The notes under the pieces: generated by a model
Seen by the model: only the letters and a program-made list of their open reading frames with translations
What the model was told of the DNA's origin: nothing
Database searches by the model: none
Assembly: GCA_964019135.1 (NCBI GenBank)
Contig: OZ025255.1
Coordinates: forward strand, 19,693,708-19,757,707
Origin: Arenicola marina
Lineage: Eukaryota; Annelida; Polychaeta; Arenicolidae
Length of the DNA stretch: 64,000 nucleotides
Direction of reading: 5' to 3'
Program-made: the position numbers and the translations under genes
Part shown: piece after piece, positions 24,601-34,700 of the stretch
How the letters are laid out: every line of letters begins with the position of its first letter
Numbering within the stretch: position 1 is the stretch's first letter

Positions 24601-27600
24601 GCAATATACCCCTCGTCACAAGTACACACACTCACCGATATGTGGGGCAAATGGCATAACGATATACAGTACCCTTAATACCTCTCTAGCTTTGTTGTTA
24701 TCGCCGGATTAACAGGCTGCACCAACAAACACAAGCCACATGCTTTGTTACTCTTTTGGTCTCTTTGTGTTTGTGATTGGCATTGCGCAACGTGTGGCAT
24801 GTTTGAACAAGAGACTTGATGAGTGCGATCACGTTCATAATTAAAGCAGTGTGCCTCATCTCATTGCCCTTCAACCTGTAAACTGTTTGGGTCCTCGCTT
24901 TGATTATGGAGATGATAGAACTTGAGACGTTGCTTGTGTGAAATTTATTGCAACACGCATGAAAGTTAGCTGCATGTGCAGTGAAATGTGTCTAATCCCT
25001 TTTTTCTTGGGTTGTTTGTTCCTCGCTGTAACTTGTAACAGTACATATAATTAGCTGCATAGGCCATTTTACCATTCCAGTGGTACAGAGTGAGAAGCAT
25101 CTGGCTAATAAATGTCAACCACGATGTATATTACCTCATCTGTGCAATGCTATGAGCAAGATTCTTATTGGTTTAGCCTCATTTGGCAATGAGCTTGCTA
25201 CAGGTCTACATGTATTCCATAAAGAATATCTAATGGTAACCCATAGGCAGTAATGACATACCTATGCAGAAAAGACCAGCTTGGTCGTAGCCTTCTCGGC
25301 ACTGACAGGCGAAGCTGCCTGGGGAGTTGACACACGTCTGGTTGCAACCACCATTGTTAGTCAGGCATTCGTTCACATCTGAAATGAAAATCTGGTGTTT
25401 GAGATTAAAGTCCCACTCCGGAAGGCAATTTGTTTTACTAAACCGCTTCCAGATACCCTAAGGTGACAATGAAAGTTGTTTTATTGTTAACCATCGGCAT
25501 GATACACTTATCGGTTGTGATCAGTTGTTACGGTAATTGGAGAAATGAATCTGTCCAATCACAGGTTAAATCTGGCCTATTTATCTGTCCAACCGTTCAT
25601 TGTCTTTGCCGTGGTCTTTGATGACGCTGTACATGCGACAATAACCCGTTCTCCCCTCCCTCTTCAGGGGTGGATCTAGGTGGATATGGTGGATATATAT
25701 AAGCTACAATCCTAATTTTCCTACAATTTGTGTATCACTAGTCATACTATTCGATAGACAAATAAAGGATGTTGGTTGTGTGCTGTAGACCTAGCCCCGA
25801 GGGACCCTGGAGTCACTATCTTCTCCGTAGGGTCTCGAAGCAGCGCACTGACGCTGCCGCCAAAATCGAACAGATTATTAAAAATAAATAAATTTGAATT
25901 ACATTTTGGGAGTGTCATTCGTATATATTAACATTTCCTTGATTATGTTGAACCTAATCTAATGCTTAACCTTTTAGTTGACGTCGTTAGTCAAATTATA
26001 AAGGTACCCACGGCCATTTAGTCCATATATGGCGGTTTGTTCATGTGAGTGTGTACTTCAAGTGGCGCGATCTGGCGGTGACCGTTTAGCGCAATATTGC
26101 GCATACTAATAGATGGCTTCGCCAAAGGACTGGATGTTCAGTGCTGGATGGTTATGAGTTAGCCTTTTGTTTCCCTATATCGTTGATATTGTTCCGATGC
26201 CATTAAGCTACAGCGAATTTATGTAGGTAAGGTTCAGTGACCTTATGAAGTTATGTGTTTAGCTTCACTGACTATGTCGTTACGCTTCAGTACAATTGTC
26301 ATAAAGCTTCAGTTACCTTATGTAGTGCATATTTCATCTTTAATGACCTGATGTTAAACTTCAAGCAATACCGTATAATCATCTAAAGCAGTCTTGTAGC
26401 GGAATCTTATATAAGCAATTAAACTGGTTGAAAAGAGTTTCTATCTACAGTATGGATAGTTGGATGAGGCCCTGTGATGTTGCAGGACAACAATCTCCAG
26501 AAATGGCTTATGTAAGAGCCATTACCTAAGGTGGACCTAAAATACGGCCTGCATTCTGGAAGATGTTGGTTTCATGACGTCGGGGGGGGGGGGTCTCTTT
26601 TAAGGCAATGTGACATAAGTTTGAACGGAAATTTCATATTGGGTTATTAATTATATTCAGTATTGACTTTTTGATACCCTAGTATTCGGCCGTTCAACCT
26701 CCAGCAACAATATGCCTGTGTTAAGGGAGTGTTCTTGATATTTTGTGTTTGTAGAATCTCTTAACGTATCAATATTAATGGTTATATTTGCATTAATTAT
26801 ACGTGTTTACTGAGCAACATAGTTTTAATTGATATGGGGGGCGGGGGGGGGGGGACTTTTAGGCGCCTTATCTCAAGCCAATTTCATCTAGTTTATTATT
26901 GGGTGGCTGAAAATGCAAGCTAGTCGCGATTGTAATTTTACCTCGCTGCCTACCACCATTCTCTATGGCGGGGGTTGAGGTTTCGGCCCACTGAATTGAT
27001 ACGGCTACGAGTGCATGGCTAGTCTCATCAGTGCTATGGTGATTATTTAATGGCGCTGAATTGTTTACGTTTATTATTAGTAAGTTATTAATAAATGACC
27101 ATACCAAAAAATCGTGGTCCTATCTATTTGCGTATTAAAGAACGAAGTCTGTATCGTATGATAAAACCTCATTTAGTAGTAGAAGGGAGTTAACGTTTAA
27201 ACATACCGTCAATATCTAAGTTACGTACTTGCTCGCGTTAATTCTTAGGCTGGTAAATAAGGACGCCTTAATCAGTAAAAGCTTTTTCTCGCTCTAATAA
27301 GCAATGACAAACCGGCAAATTTTACATGAAATCTAAGATGTATCACAGAGAACCACACGTGCTATTCACTTAAATATGCTATTACAACATGTAAACATGA
27401 AAACACGCCGGATATACTAATCTTCCGATTAATCGTATAATCACATGTTGTGAGGACCCAAATATCCGACAAAACTGTTTTTAATTCCTTATGTTAAAAT
27501 TTGATTTCTGTGAGAGTTCTATTTTAAGTGTTTCACAATTTCTACTTAGTGTTACAAAACGTTTGTGTAGCGATCGGTAGGTTTAATTAGTACTGTCCGT

Positions 27601-28686
27601 TCGTACTGTGGTGGTTGTAACCTACCTTGATACACACTGATGTGAGAGAAGCCCGTGTGCGTCCCTCCACACTGCAGCCCACCGCCACACCTCCATCCGC
27701 ACGTGGCATTGTTATAGCTAGGAAGACCACTTAATGTCACACAGTAGCACGCGCCCTGTGCGTTGCCGCCACTTAAACGCTGTGACAGAATAAAACATAA
27801 ATACAGGTTTAACACATAACGTCATGTTTTCTGTTTGAGTTTGAATAGTCACATTAATGAACTAGATACACTAAGACAGAATAATGATCGAGGTGGACTG
27901 ACCCTGAGTGCGCCGTAGTCGTAAGGCGGGTTGTTTGTGGCACAGAAGTCGAGACACCACTGGACGGTGACAGAGCCCTGTGCCATCACCGTAAAAGGCT
28001 GCTGCAGCGTGTATCTGCTACACCGTACCCAACTGTATCCTGTAGATAAGCAGTGTCATTAGCATTCAGTCAGCTTACTTGCTTGTACGAACTGGAATGT
28101 TTGACAGGGGAGCTATTTCACTCGTAAAAGGGACTATTGGGCGTAGGGAAAGAAGGGGGGAGGGGAGGCGTACCAGGAATGTGTCGTTTCTCAGCGAGTT
28201 TCCTCCCTTTTCGAAGGGTGGGTTAAACATATGTCTATAACGTACAGGACATTGGGTTGGGTGGGGTGGCATCATACAAACCCGACGCCCCCTGCATGCT
28301 AAGCCCGTACCTAAGAAGCCGCCCTCAACAATATGACTCCCATCGGTCCTTAGTGTCCGATCCCTCTTCCCAGTAGCAGTGGCCTCCACCCCCCCCCCCC
28401 CCCCCCAAGCTCGGGTGATATCGGCCAGACTTACCCATCGCATCCGCTCTACTGTGTGTCAACTGTACCAGGAGCCACAGTACAAGGACGGGCAAGACCC
28501 GATGCCCAGCCACCGCCATGACGTCACCGGGGATCACCACACCTACCGCCCTACCCCTCCACTACCCACACCAACATGTGGGTGAGAGCCGTCAGACTTA
28601 CCAAGTGATTCCGCTCCACTGTGTGTCAGTTGTGCCATGAGCCATAGCGCAAGGACGGGGAAGAACCGGTGCCCAGCCACCGCCAT
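18349..28686 (-). CDS. Gene 2: WSC-EGF single-pass receptor without phosphatase domain
   Basis: Paralogue of gene 1 with a short tail. Exons (minus): 28,602-28,686 or 28,435-28,519 (signal peptide); 27,903-28,039 and 27,626-27,779 (WSC); 25,262-25,378, 23,863-23,979, 23,513-23,635 and 18,912-19,028 (four EGF-like); 18,349-18,671 (stalk, membrane helix, tail, stop). All phases agree and give 390 residues. Order: signal peptide 1-28, WSC 29-125, EGF-like 126-283, helix about 299-321, tail to 390 with tyrosines at about 370, 376 and 386. It has no catalytic domain, so it may bind the same ligand as gene 1 as a decoy, partner or adaptor-docking receptor. The function is inferred from architecture only. 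Confidence 0.83.
18912..19028 (-). CDS. Gene 2 exon 7: divergent EGF module
   Basis: Encodes [14 protein letters not shown], then [16 protein letters not shown] and a final cysteine. Six cysteines, 117 bp, phase 1-1. I see no counterpart in genes 1 or 3. Confidence 0.75.
19640..20060. repeat. Degenerate tandem repeat, about 150 bp, near three copies
   Basis: Words such as GAGTTATTATGACAAAGTG, GAGTAATTATGCCACTGCG and GAGTAAATATGTTAATATG recur about every 150 bp in the gene 2 intron, each followed by a form of TTGGTCCAG. It is strongly diverged and has no coding signal. Confidence 0.5.
20590..23300 (+). mobile_element. Broken non-LTR retrotransposon (LINE-1 of this window)
   Basis: Pieces in order: an endonuclease start ([18 protein letters not shown]), early RT ([14 protein letters not shown]), RT core [18 protein letters not shown] with FADD, then the RT thumb, cut by an insertion between PIL and TYRSDIWGF, and a C-terminal part (EYHFY at 22,964) with a Cys/His cluster. 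The 3' end has CCATGGGCGTTGCGCC and stops at a CATT repeat near 23,280-23,300. The frame is broken at several points and much of the endonuclease is missing. It lies in gene 2 between exons 6 and 7, opposite in direction. The clade is not assignable by eye. Confidence 0.85.
21702..22364. mobile_element. TTAA-flanked non-autonomous insertion inside the LINE
   Basis: TTAA lies at 21,698-21,701 and again at 22,365-22,368. Removing the 663 bp and one TTAA restores the RT reading [11 protein letters not shown] exactly. The ends, AGGGAACCGCCAGCC and the reverse-complement end AGCGGGTGTCCAACC, are weak inverted repeats. The target fits piggyBac (TTAA); a PIF/Harbinger element with a 3-bp target is the alternative. 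No transposase frame is seen. Confidence 0.7.
23513..23635 (-). CDS. Gene 2 exon 6: short EGF-like module
   Basis: Encodes [19 protein letters not shown] then [12 protein letters not shown] and a Thr/Ser linker, 123 bp, phase 1-1. It is the counterpart of gene 1 exon 6 and likewise lacks the last cysteine pair. Confidence 0.8.
23863..23979 (-). CDS. Gene 2 exon 5: calcium-binding-type EGF module
   Basis: Encodes [16 protein letters not shown] then [16 protein letters not shown], with six cysteines. Its donor is GTATGC, whereas the orthologous exons of genes 1 and 3 use GC. Confidence 0.88.
24000..25261. other. Gene 2 intron, nothing recognised
   Basis: AT-rich intron between two EGF exons. 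No further EGF, WSC or transposon signature is visible. Confidence 0.5.
25262..25378 (-). CDS. Gene 2 exon 4: first EGF module
   Basis: Encodes [16 protein letters not shown] then [20 protein letters not shown] complete six-cysteine EGF, 117 bp, phase 1-1, donor GTATGT. Confidence 0.88.
25379..27625. other. Gene 2 intron with weak repeats
   Basis: Near 26,190-26,370 the words AAGCTTCAGT, ACCTTATG and TATGTAGT recur in a diverged short tandem pattern. Near 25,780-25,890 a GC-rich stretch ends in an A/T tail, possibly an old SINE-like tail. G-runs lie at 26,580 and 26,836. No exon is recognised. Confidence 0.4.
27626..28039 (-). CDS. Gene 2 exons 2-3: WSC domain
   Basis: Exon 2 (27,903-28,039) encodes [15 protein letters not shown] through [20 protein letters not shown]; exon 3 (27,626-27,779) encodes [13 protein letters not shown] through [17 protein letters not shown] and HISVYQ. 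The cysteine pattern and split phase match gene 1. This is the clearest WSC copy of the three. Confidence 0.88.
28435..28519 (-). CDS. Gene 2 alternative first exon 1a (signal peptide)
   Basis: ATG at 28,519 opens [20 protein letters not shown], then THSRADAMG, with donor GTAAGT, 85 bp, phase 1. TGACGTCA overlaps the start codon (28,519-28,526). A run of C bases lies just beyond the donor side. Confidence 0.78.
28602..28686 (-). CDS. Gene 2 alternative first exon 1b (signal peptide)
   Basis: ATG at 28,686 opens [20 protein letters not shown], then THSGAESLG, donor GTAAGT, 85 bp, phase 1. It lies 83 bp upstream of exon 1a; this is the duplicated spacing without the SINE found in gene 1. Confidence 0.76.
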
Positions 28687-28694
28687 GACGTCAC

Positions 28695-29240
28695 CGGGGG
28701 TCACCACACCGTGTATGCTGGCTGCTGATCTCTCCTCCTCCCACCGGTCATATGTTGGTAACCACAGTGAAAGACGCACTAAATAATGACGGTGCCTGGG
28801 GGTTCTTCTGAATACCGTCTTGGAGAGTCTACTCTACTTTCTGACTGTCTGAGACAGCTGCACGTCATAGACAAGTCCTCGCCTAGGTCAGTTGGTCCTT
28901 TATAACACCCATGACATCCATGAAATGCGGACAGATATTTGCTACAGTTCTATCAAATCTTGCTCGTCTCTACAACTACACTGTATGCACGACACTAGCG
29001 CACTGTTGACTTATGTAATGTCAACAGCGCTCTGTTCACTTCCTGAATCATGATGAGTCGTACACCTCTCGGCCTACCCCGCCAGTGTCAAGCGACAAGC
29101 CGCTAGCACAGATCACGCATGAGAGATCGCGCCGCTCGGAGGGTAAAGTTCACCATGAACGTCGACCAGACACCACGTCGAGCGTCAAGAGTAGTTTTAT
29201 CGTCAGTGATGCAACGGTTACTTTTAGCCGTATGCGGACA
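28695..29240 (-). promoter_or_regulatory. Conserved 5' flank of gene 2
   Basis: Closest to the gene 1 flank: both share CATGAGAGATCGCGCCGCTC, GGAGGGTAAAGTTCA and AGAGTAGTTTT. Conservation continues weakly to about 29,340. No promoter motif can be placed with confidence apart from TGACGTCA at the start codon. Confidence 0.5.
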
Positions 29241-29349
29241 GCAGGAATATAATATGATCTTTAACCAACGAGAGATATATGTCAGGCTCTCAGCCATTAC
29301 ATACATATTAGATAATACTCCATGTGGGGCTCCATGTAAGGAATGAGAT

Positions 29350-30699
29350 TTATAAATGTTTCACAACATGGTGTGGATGGTGTGGCCCACAGTCCCTACC
29401 TACAAGGAAGTAACATCATTTTGTTGGGTACTTAGTTGGTCTTAGTTGGTACACGATACGCCTTCAGTTGGCCTGGTCGTTAACAAGGTCTATAGCATCT
29501 CTACTTCGGATGCACATGGTTGCCTACCACTTAGATATCGCGTTGTCTTGCCATGGTCTTGACGATATTCTGCTGAATGGCTCGGGCAATAGGCATAGGG
29601 AGTTCGGTAACCAAATGGAAACATTATCCTGCCGCATATCCTTACTGTGTGGGAACGATTGCGGATGTCACCGTTATCAATCCGTATCAATGGACTATGT
29701 ATGTCTATATATTATATATGGCTGTCTCTCTTTGTGTGTGCGAGGGTTTCTCTTTGTGTTCTGCAGGTCGTTTTTGTAGCTACTGCCTTAAAAGAAATAC
29801 CGTCTCACTGTCTTTTATATCAGTGTGCCGAATTACATCTAAACCCAAAAGTAGTTATAATAAATTATCAAATTATGACATTGGGCGGTAAAAATCGTTC
29901 CTTTTCGGTCTTTCGGATTAAAATATTACATGATAAAATTAGGTGTCACCTAGGAGTTAGACAGCAACATATCAGGGCAGGATCTTCCACAGCTCCACCT
30001 TTGCTCGCTCCATGTGAGTGAGCGGGCCACGCAGCGGGGGGCTGTGGAGGAGACTACACATATCAGGGTCAATGTCGGATCACCGCTGGGCTGTGACAAA
30101 CGACCATTGCGATCTGTTCGTTGGCTGAAATACTAATCTCGCAAAAAAGATGGTAAATTAGCTGATGTTATACTTGATTTTCGCATATTTTACCACTGCA
30201 TTGTTCCGAAATACATTTTGAATGATTAGACCAGATTAGTTCAGTGACACGTGGATAATTATATGTGCGGATCAAATCGTCTTACCTAAAATTTCCAAAT
30301 GTAACATATTATCGTTCAGTGACGGATCCAAAGGGGGGGGGGCGTCATGGGGTTTAACACCCCCCCCCCCTCATCCCAAGCGAAAGGAATTTTTTAACAA
30401 ACAAGAAAGCCGTTTTGCTATGCAAAGTCAAGGCAATCTTAGATGTGGATATCCTGGCCGGGTCTCAAAAAAATCGGTGAATCCTTCCGGTCATTTTAAC
30501 CACCCACCCCTTCCCACGCCGGTAGCAAGTTTTCAGAGAGTAGAAAGCCCACCCACGCCCCCCCCCCCACCCCCGGTCGCAACTTTTCAGTGAAGCCTAC
30601 CCTGTTCAAATTTCTAGATCTACCCCTGTCGATCCGTTCGTGTCAGAGTATGCCCCGAATCCTACCACCGAGTTCTAAGTATGGAAACTGTTTGAACAT
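29350..30699. other. Intergenic sequence between genes 2 and 3
   Basis: Short frames without recognisable domains. At 30,315-30,640 long G and C runs are bounded by GTGACGGATCC and, inverted, GATCTACCCC, suggesting a decayed inverted-repeat element. A small inverted repeat (TCCACAG and CTGTGGA) lies near 29,985-30,045. Confidence 0.4.
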
Positions 30700-31337
30700 A
30701 TTAAGAGACAGTTCAATAAATACAAGAAAGATAATAATTACTTTGAAGCAACTATTTATTCGCTGAATTAACATTAAGTGACCAATATAATGAAGCAAAA
30801 TCAATATCGCGTGACAGTATTCTAGTAGATATTTGAATCAACCCAGATTCCCTTGGTTTTAATTAAAACAGACCTATCGCGTATCTGTACTCTAATACAA
30901 ATTAGGATTAACATAGATTCTCTTGTTGTTGGTCTATACAGGCCATCTCCAGTGCGCACTATTAATCAACTTAACATACTTTAGTCAATTAAAAGTTAGC
31001 ATTGACAGAAGCCATTTAGGAGGCTGTGTAAGATGCATGGCTCACAGTTTAGTCACACGGTTTAATGATTATACTCGTTATTTGGATGATCTCTGATGTG
31101 ACGGGATAATCTGTGTTGTAGCACAACAACATGGTTCCGACATTTTAGGAACAGATCATTTTAATAAAAGAAGCATGACAAGTCAGATGCATGTAGGAAC
31201 TCTTCAGTCACTTCAGTCAGAACGATTCAAAGTTCGAAGTCGATCATCTCATTGTATATGACAGCTTCCTTATACTGTTTTTGCATCAGGCGACATGTGG
31301 CATCAAGCGCTTTTCACCATTAGATATAGTTGTGTAA
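30700..31337 (-). other. Gene 3 3' UTR with polyadenylation signal
   Basis: Resembles the gene 2 3' UTR. AATAAA lies on the minus strand at 30,755-30,760 in the conserved context. A block at about 31,240-31,300 encodes MQKQYKEAVIYNEMIDFEL and then a stop. Confidence 0.6.
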
Positions 31338-31678
31338 CTATTGCACGTTCTCATACACTCCCTGCGCCGCCTCCCAATTGGTGTAGATCTGAATGTTGTC
31401 ATATTGTGGGTCGGCCGGTGCGGCACACGGGTCTGTGGGTCTCACTTCCCACGAGACGACTGCTGGACTAGCAGGGACGGCTCTCTCAGAATCCGGATGA
31501 GGATCCAGAGGGTGGGATGTAGTTGCTGCGTTGTTGGTGTCATTCGTGCCCACACGGCGGCGCCACAGCATGAGAATGACAACACCTATAGCGATGACAA
31601 CAGCAACGAGAAGGCCTAGTGCGGCGTACAGCCAAACAGGCGGCACGGTAGAAGATGAGGAAGTAGACCCCAGGACTT
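31338..31678 (-). CDS. Gene 3 last exon: membrane helix and tyrosine tail
   Basis: Encodes a Ser-rich stalk, [20 protein letters not shown], further hydrophobic residues, [11 protein letters not shown], then a Pro-rich region and [17 protein letters not shown] plus VYENVQ and a stop. All three tyrosines have asparagine at +2, the pattern preferred by GRB2-type SH2 domains. Upstream of the acceptor is a long TA run. Confidence 0.86.
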
Positions 31679-31704
31679 CTGAAATAATGTGTATTTTATA
31701 TACA

Positions 31705-31744
<40 letters not shown>

Positions 31745-34700
31745 GTAATGTATATCACATTCCATTAATTCATTATATTTGGGGTTATATACCGGGTGAG
31801 TCCGCGTAGTCACAACCAGACATCACGAGTTACTAAAGCCGCATCAGTAATTGTCTTACAAATTTTTACAAAGGATGGCTCAGAATGTGCTTCATTTGGT
31901 ATACGAGTTTTTCTAGGCGACACAGAATAGAATCGGACAATGCCCACGGATAAGAACACTGCAGTATGGACTGGGAACCACCAGGGTATGAACAGGGAGC
32001 ACCACGGTATGGACTGGGAGCACCGCGGTATGGACTGGGAGCACCACGGTATGGACTGGGAGCACCACGGTATGGACTGGGAGCCCCACGGTATGGACAG
32101 GGAGCACCACGGTATGGACAGGGAGCACCACGGTATAGACTGGGAGCACCACAGTATGGACTGGAAGCACCACGGTATGGACTGGGAGCACCACGGTATG
32201 GACTGGGACTACCATGGTATGAACAGGGAGCACCACGGTATGGACTGGGAGCACCACGGTATGGACTGGGAGCACCACGGTATGGAAAGGGAGCACCACG
32301 GTATGGACTGGGACCACCACGGTATGGACTGGGAGGATCACGGTATGGACTGGCAACAACGCGGTATGGACTGGCAGCACCACGGCATGGACTGGGAGCA
32401 ACACGGTATGGACTGGGGGCACCACGCTATGGACTGACAGCACAATGGTATGAACCGGGAACCACGGTATGGACTGGGGGCACCACGCTATGGACTGACA
32501 GCACAATGGTATGAACCGGGAGCACCATGGTATGGACTGACAGCTCCACGGTATGGACTGGGGGCACCACGATATGGACTGACAGCACAATGGTAAGAAC
32601 CGGGAGCACCAGGTTATGGTCAGAAAGCACAAGGGTGTGGACTAGAAGCACCACGGTATGGACTGACAATTCCACGGTATGGACTGACAGCACCACGGTA
32701 TGGACTGGGAGCACCACGGTATGGACTGGGAGCACCACGGTATGGAATGGGAGCCCCACAGTATGGACTGACAGCACCATGGTATAAACTGGGAGCACCA
32801 CGGCATGGACTGGGGGCACCACAGTATGAACTGAGGGCACCACGATATGGACTGGCAGCTCCGCGGTATGAACTGACAGCACCATGGTATGAACCGGGAG
32901 CACCACGGTATGGACTGGGAGCACCACGGTATGGACTGGGAGCACAACGGTATGGACTGGGGACACCACGGTATGGACTGGGGACACCACGGTATGGACT
33001 GGGAGCACCACGGTATGGACTGGGGGCACCACGGTATGGACTGGGGGCACCACGGTATGAACTGGGAGCACCACGGTATGGACTGGAAGCACCACGGTAT
33101 GGACTGGGAACACAATGGTATGGACTGGGAGCACCACGGTATGAACTGGGAGCACCACGGTATGGACTGGGAGCGCCAAGGTATGGACTGGGGACACCAC
33201 GGTATGGACTGGGAACACCACGATATGGACTGGGAGCACCACGGTATGGACTGGGAGCGCCAAGGTATGGACTGGGAGCGCCAAGGTATGGACTGGGGGC
33301 ACCACGGTATGGACTGGGAGCACCACGGTATGGACTGGGAGCGCCAAGGTATGGACTGGGGACACCACGGTATGGACTGGGAACACCACGATATGGACTG
33401 GGAGCACCACGGTATGGACTGGGGACACCACGGTATGGACTGGGGACACCACGGTATGGACTGGGGACACCACGGTATGGACTGGGAGCACCACGGTATG
33501 GACTGGGAGCACCACGGTATGGGCTGGGAGCACCACGGTATGGACTGGGGGTACCACGGTATGGACTGGGGACACCACGGTATGGACTGGGGGCACCACG
33601 GTATGGACTGACAATTCCACGGTATGGACTGACAGCACCACGGTATGGACTGGGAGCACCACGGTATGGACTGGGAGCACCACGGTGTGGACTGGGAGCC
33701 CCACAGTATGGACTGACAGCACCATGGTATAAACTGGAAGCACCACGGCATAGACTGGGGGCACCACGGTATGGACTGGCAGCTCCGCGGTATGAACTGA
33801 CAGCACCATGGTATGAACTGAGGGCACCACGATATGGACTGGCAGCTCCGCGGTATGAACTGACAGCACCATGGTATGAACTGGGGGCACCACGGTATGG
33901 ACTGGGAGCACCCCGGTATGGACTGGGAGCACCACGGTATGGACTGGGGACACTACGGTATGGACTGGGGACACCACGGTATGGACTGGGAGCACCACGG
34001 TGTGGACTGACAGCACCACGGTATGGACTGGGAGCACCACGGTATGGACTGGGAACACAATGGTATGGACTGGGGACACCACGGTATGGACTGGGAACAC
34101 CACGATATGGACTGGGAACACCACGGTATGGACTGGGGACACCACGGTATGGACTGGGAGCGCCACGGTATGGAAAGGGAGCACCACGGTATGGACTGGG
34201 ACCACCACGGTATGGACTGGAAGCACCACGGTATGGACTGGCAGCACAATGGTATGAACCGGGAGCACCACGGTATGGACTGGGACCACCACGGTATGGA
34301 CTGACAGCACCATGGTATGAACTGGGAGCACCAGGGTATGGTCAGAAAGCACAAGAGTGTGGACTGGGAGCACCACGGTATGGACTGGGAGCACCACGGT
34401 ATGGACTGGGAGCACCACGGTATGGACTGGGAGCCCCACAGTATGGACTGACAGCACCATGGTATAAACTGGGAGCACCAGGGCATGGACTGGGGGCACC
34501 ACAGTATGAACTGAGGGCACCACGATATGGACTGGCAGCTCCGCGGTATGAACTGACAGCACCATGGTATGAACTGGGAGCACCACGGTATGGACTGGGA
34601 GCACCATGGTATGGACTGGGAGCACCGCGGTATGGACTGGGGACACCACGGTATGGACTGGGGACACCACGGTATGGACTGGGAGCACCACGGTATGGAC

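Noticed and set aside
28325-28779. Independent small secreted protein genes near 13.5, 28.5 and 63.5 kb
   Set aside because: The signal-peptide frames end at a splice donor in the right phase for the WSC exon; they are first exons.
29988-30050. Small inverted repeat around TCCACAG and CTGTGGA
   Set aside because: Arms are short and interrupted, with no flanking repeat or paralogous copy; chance is likely.
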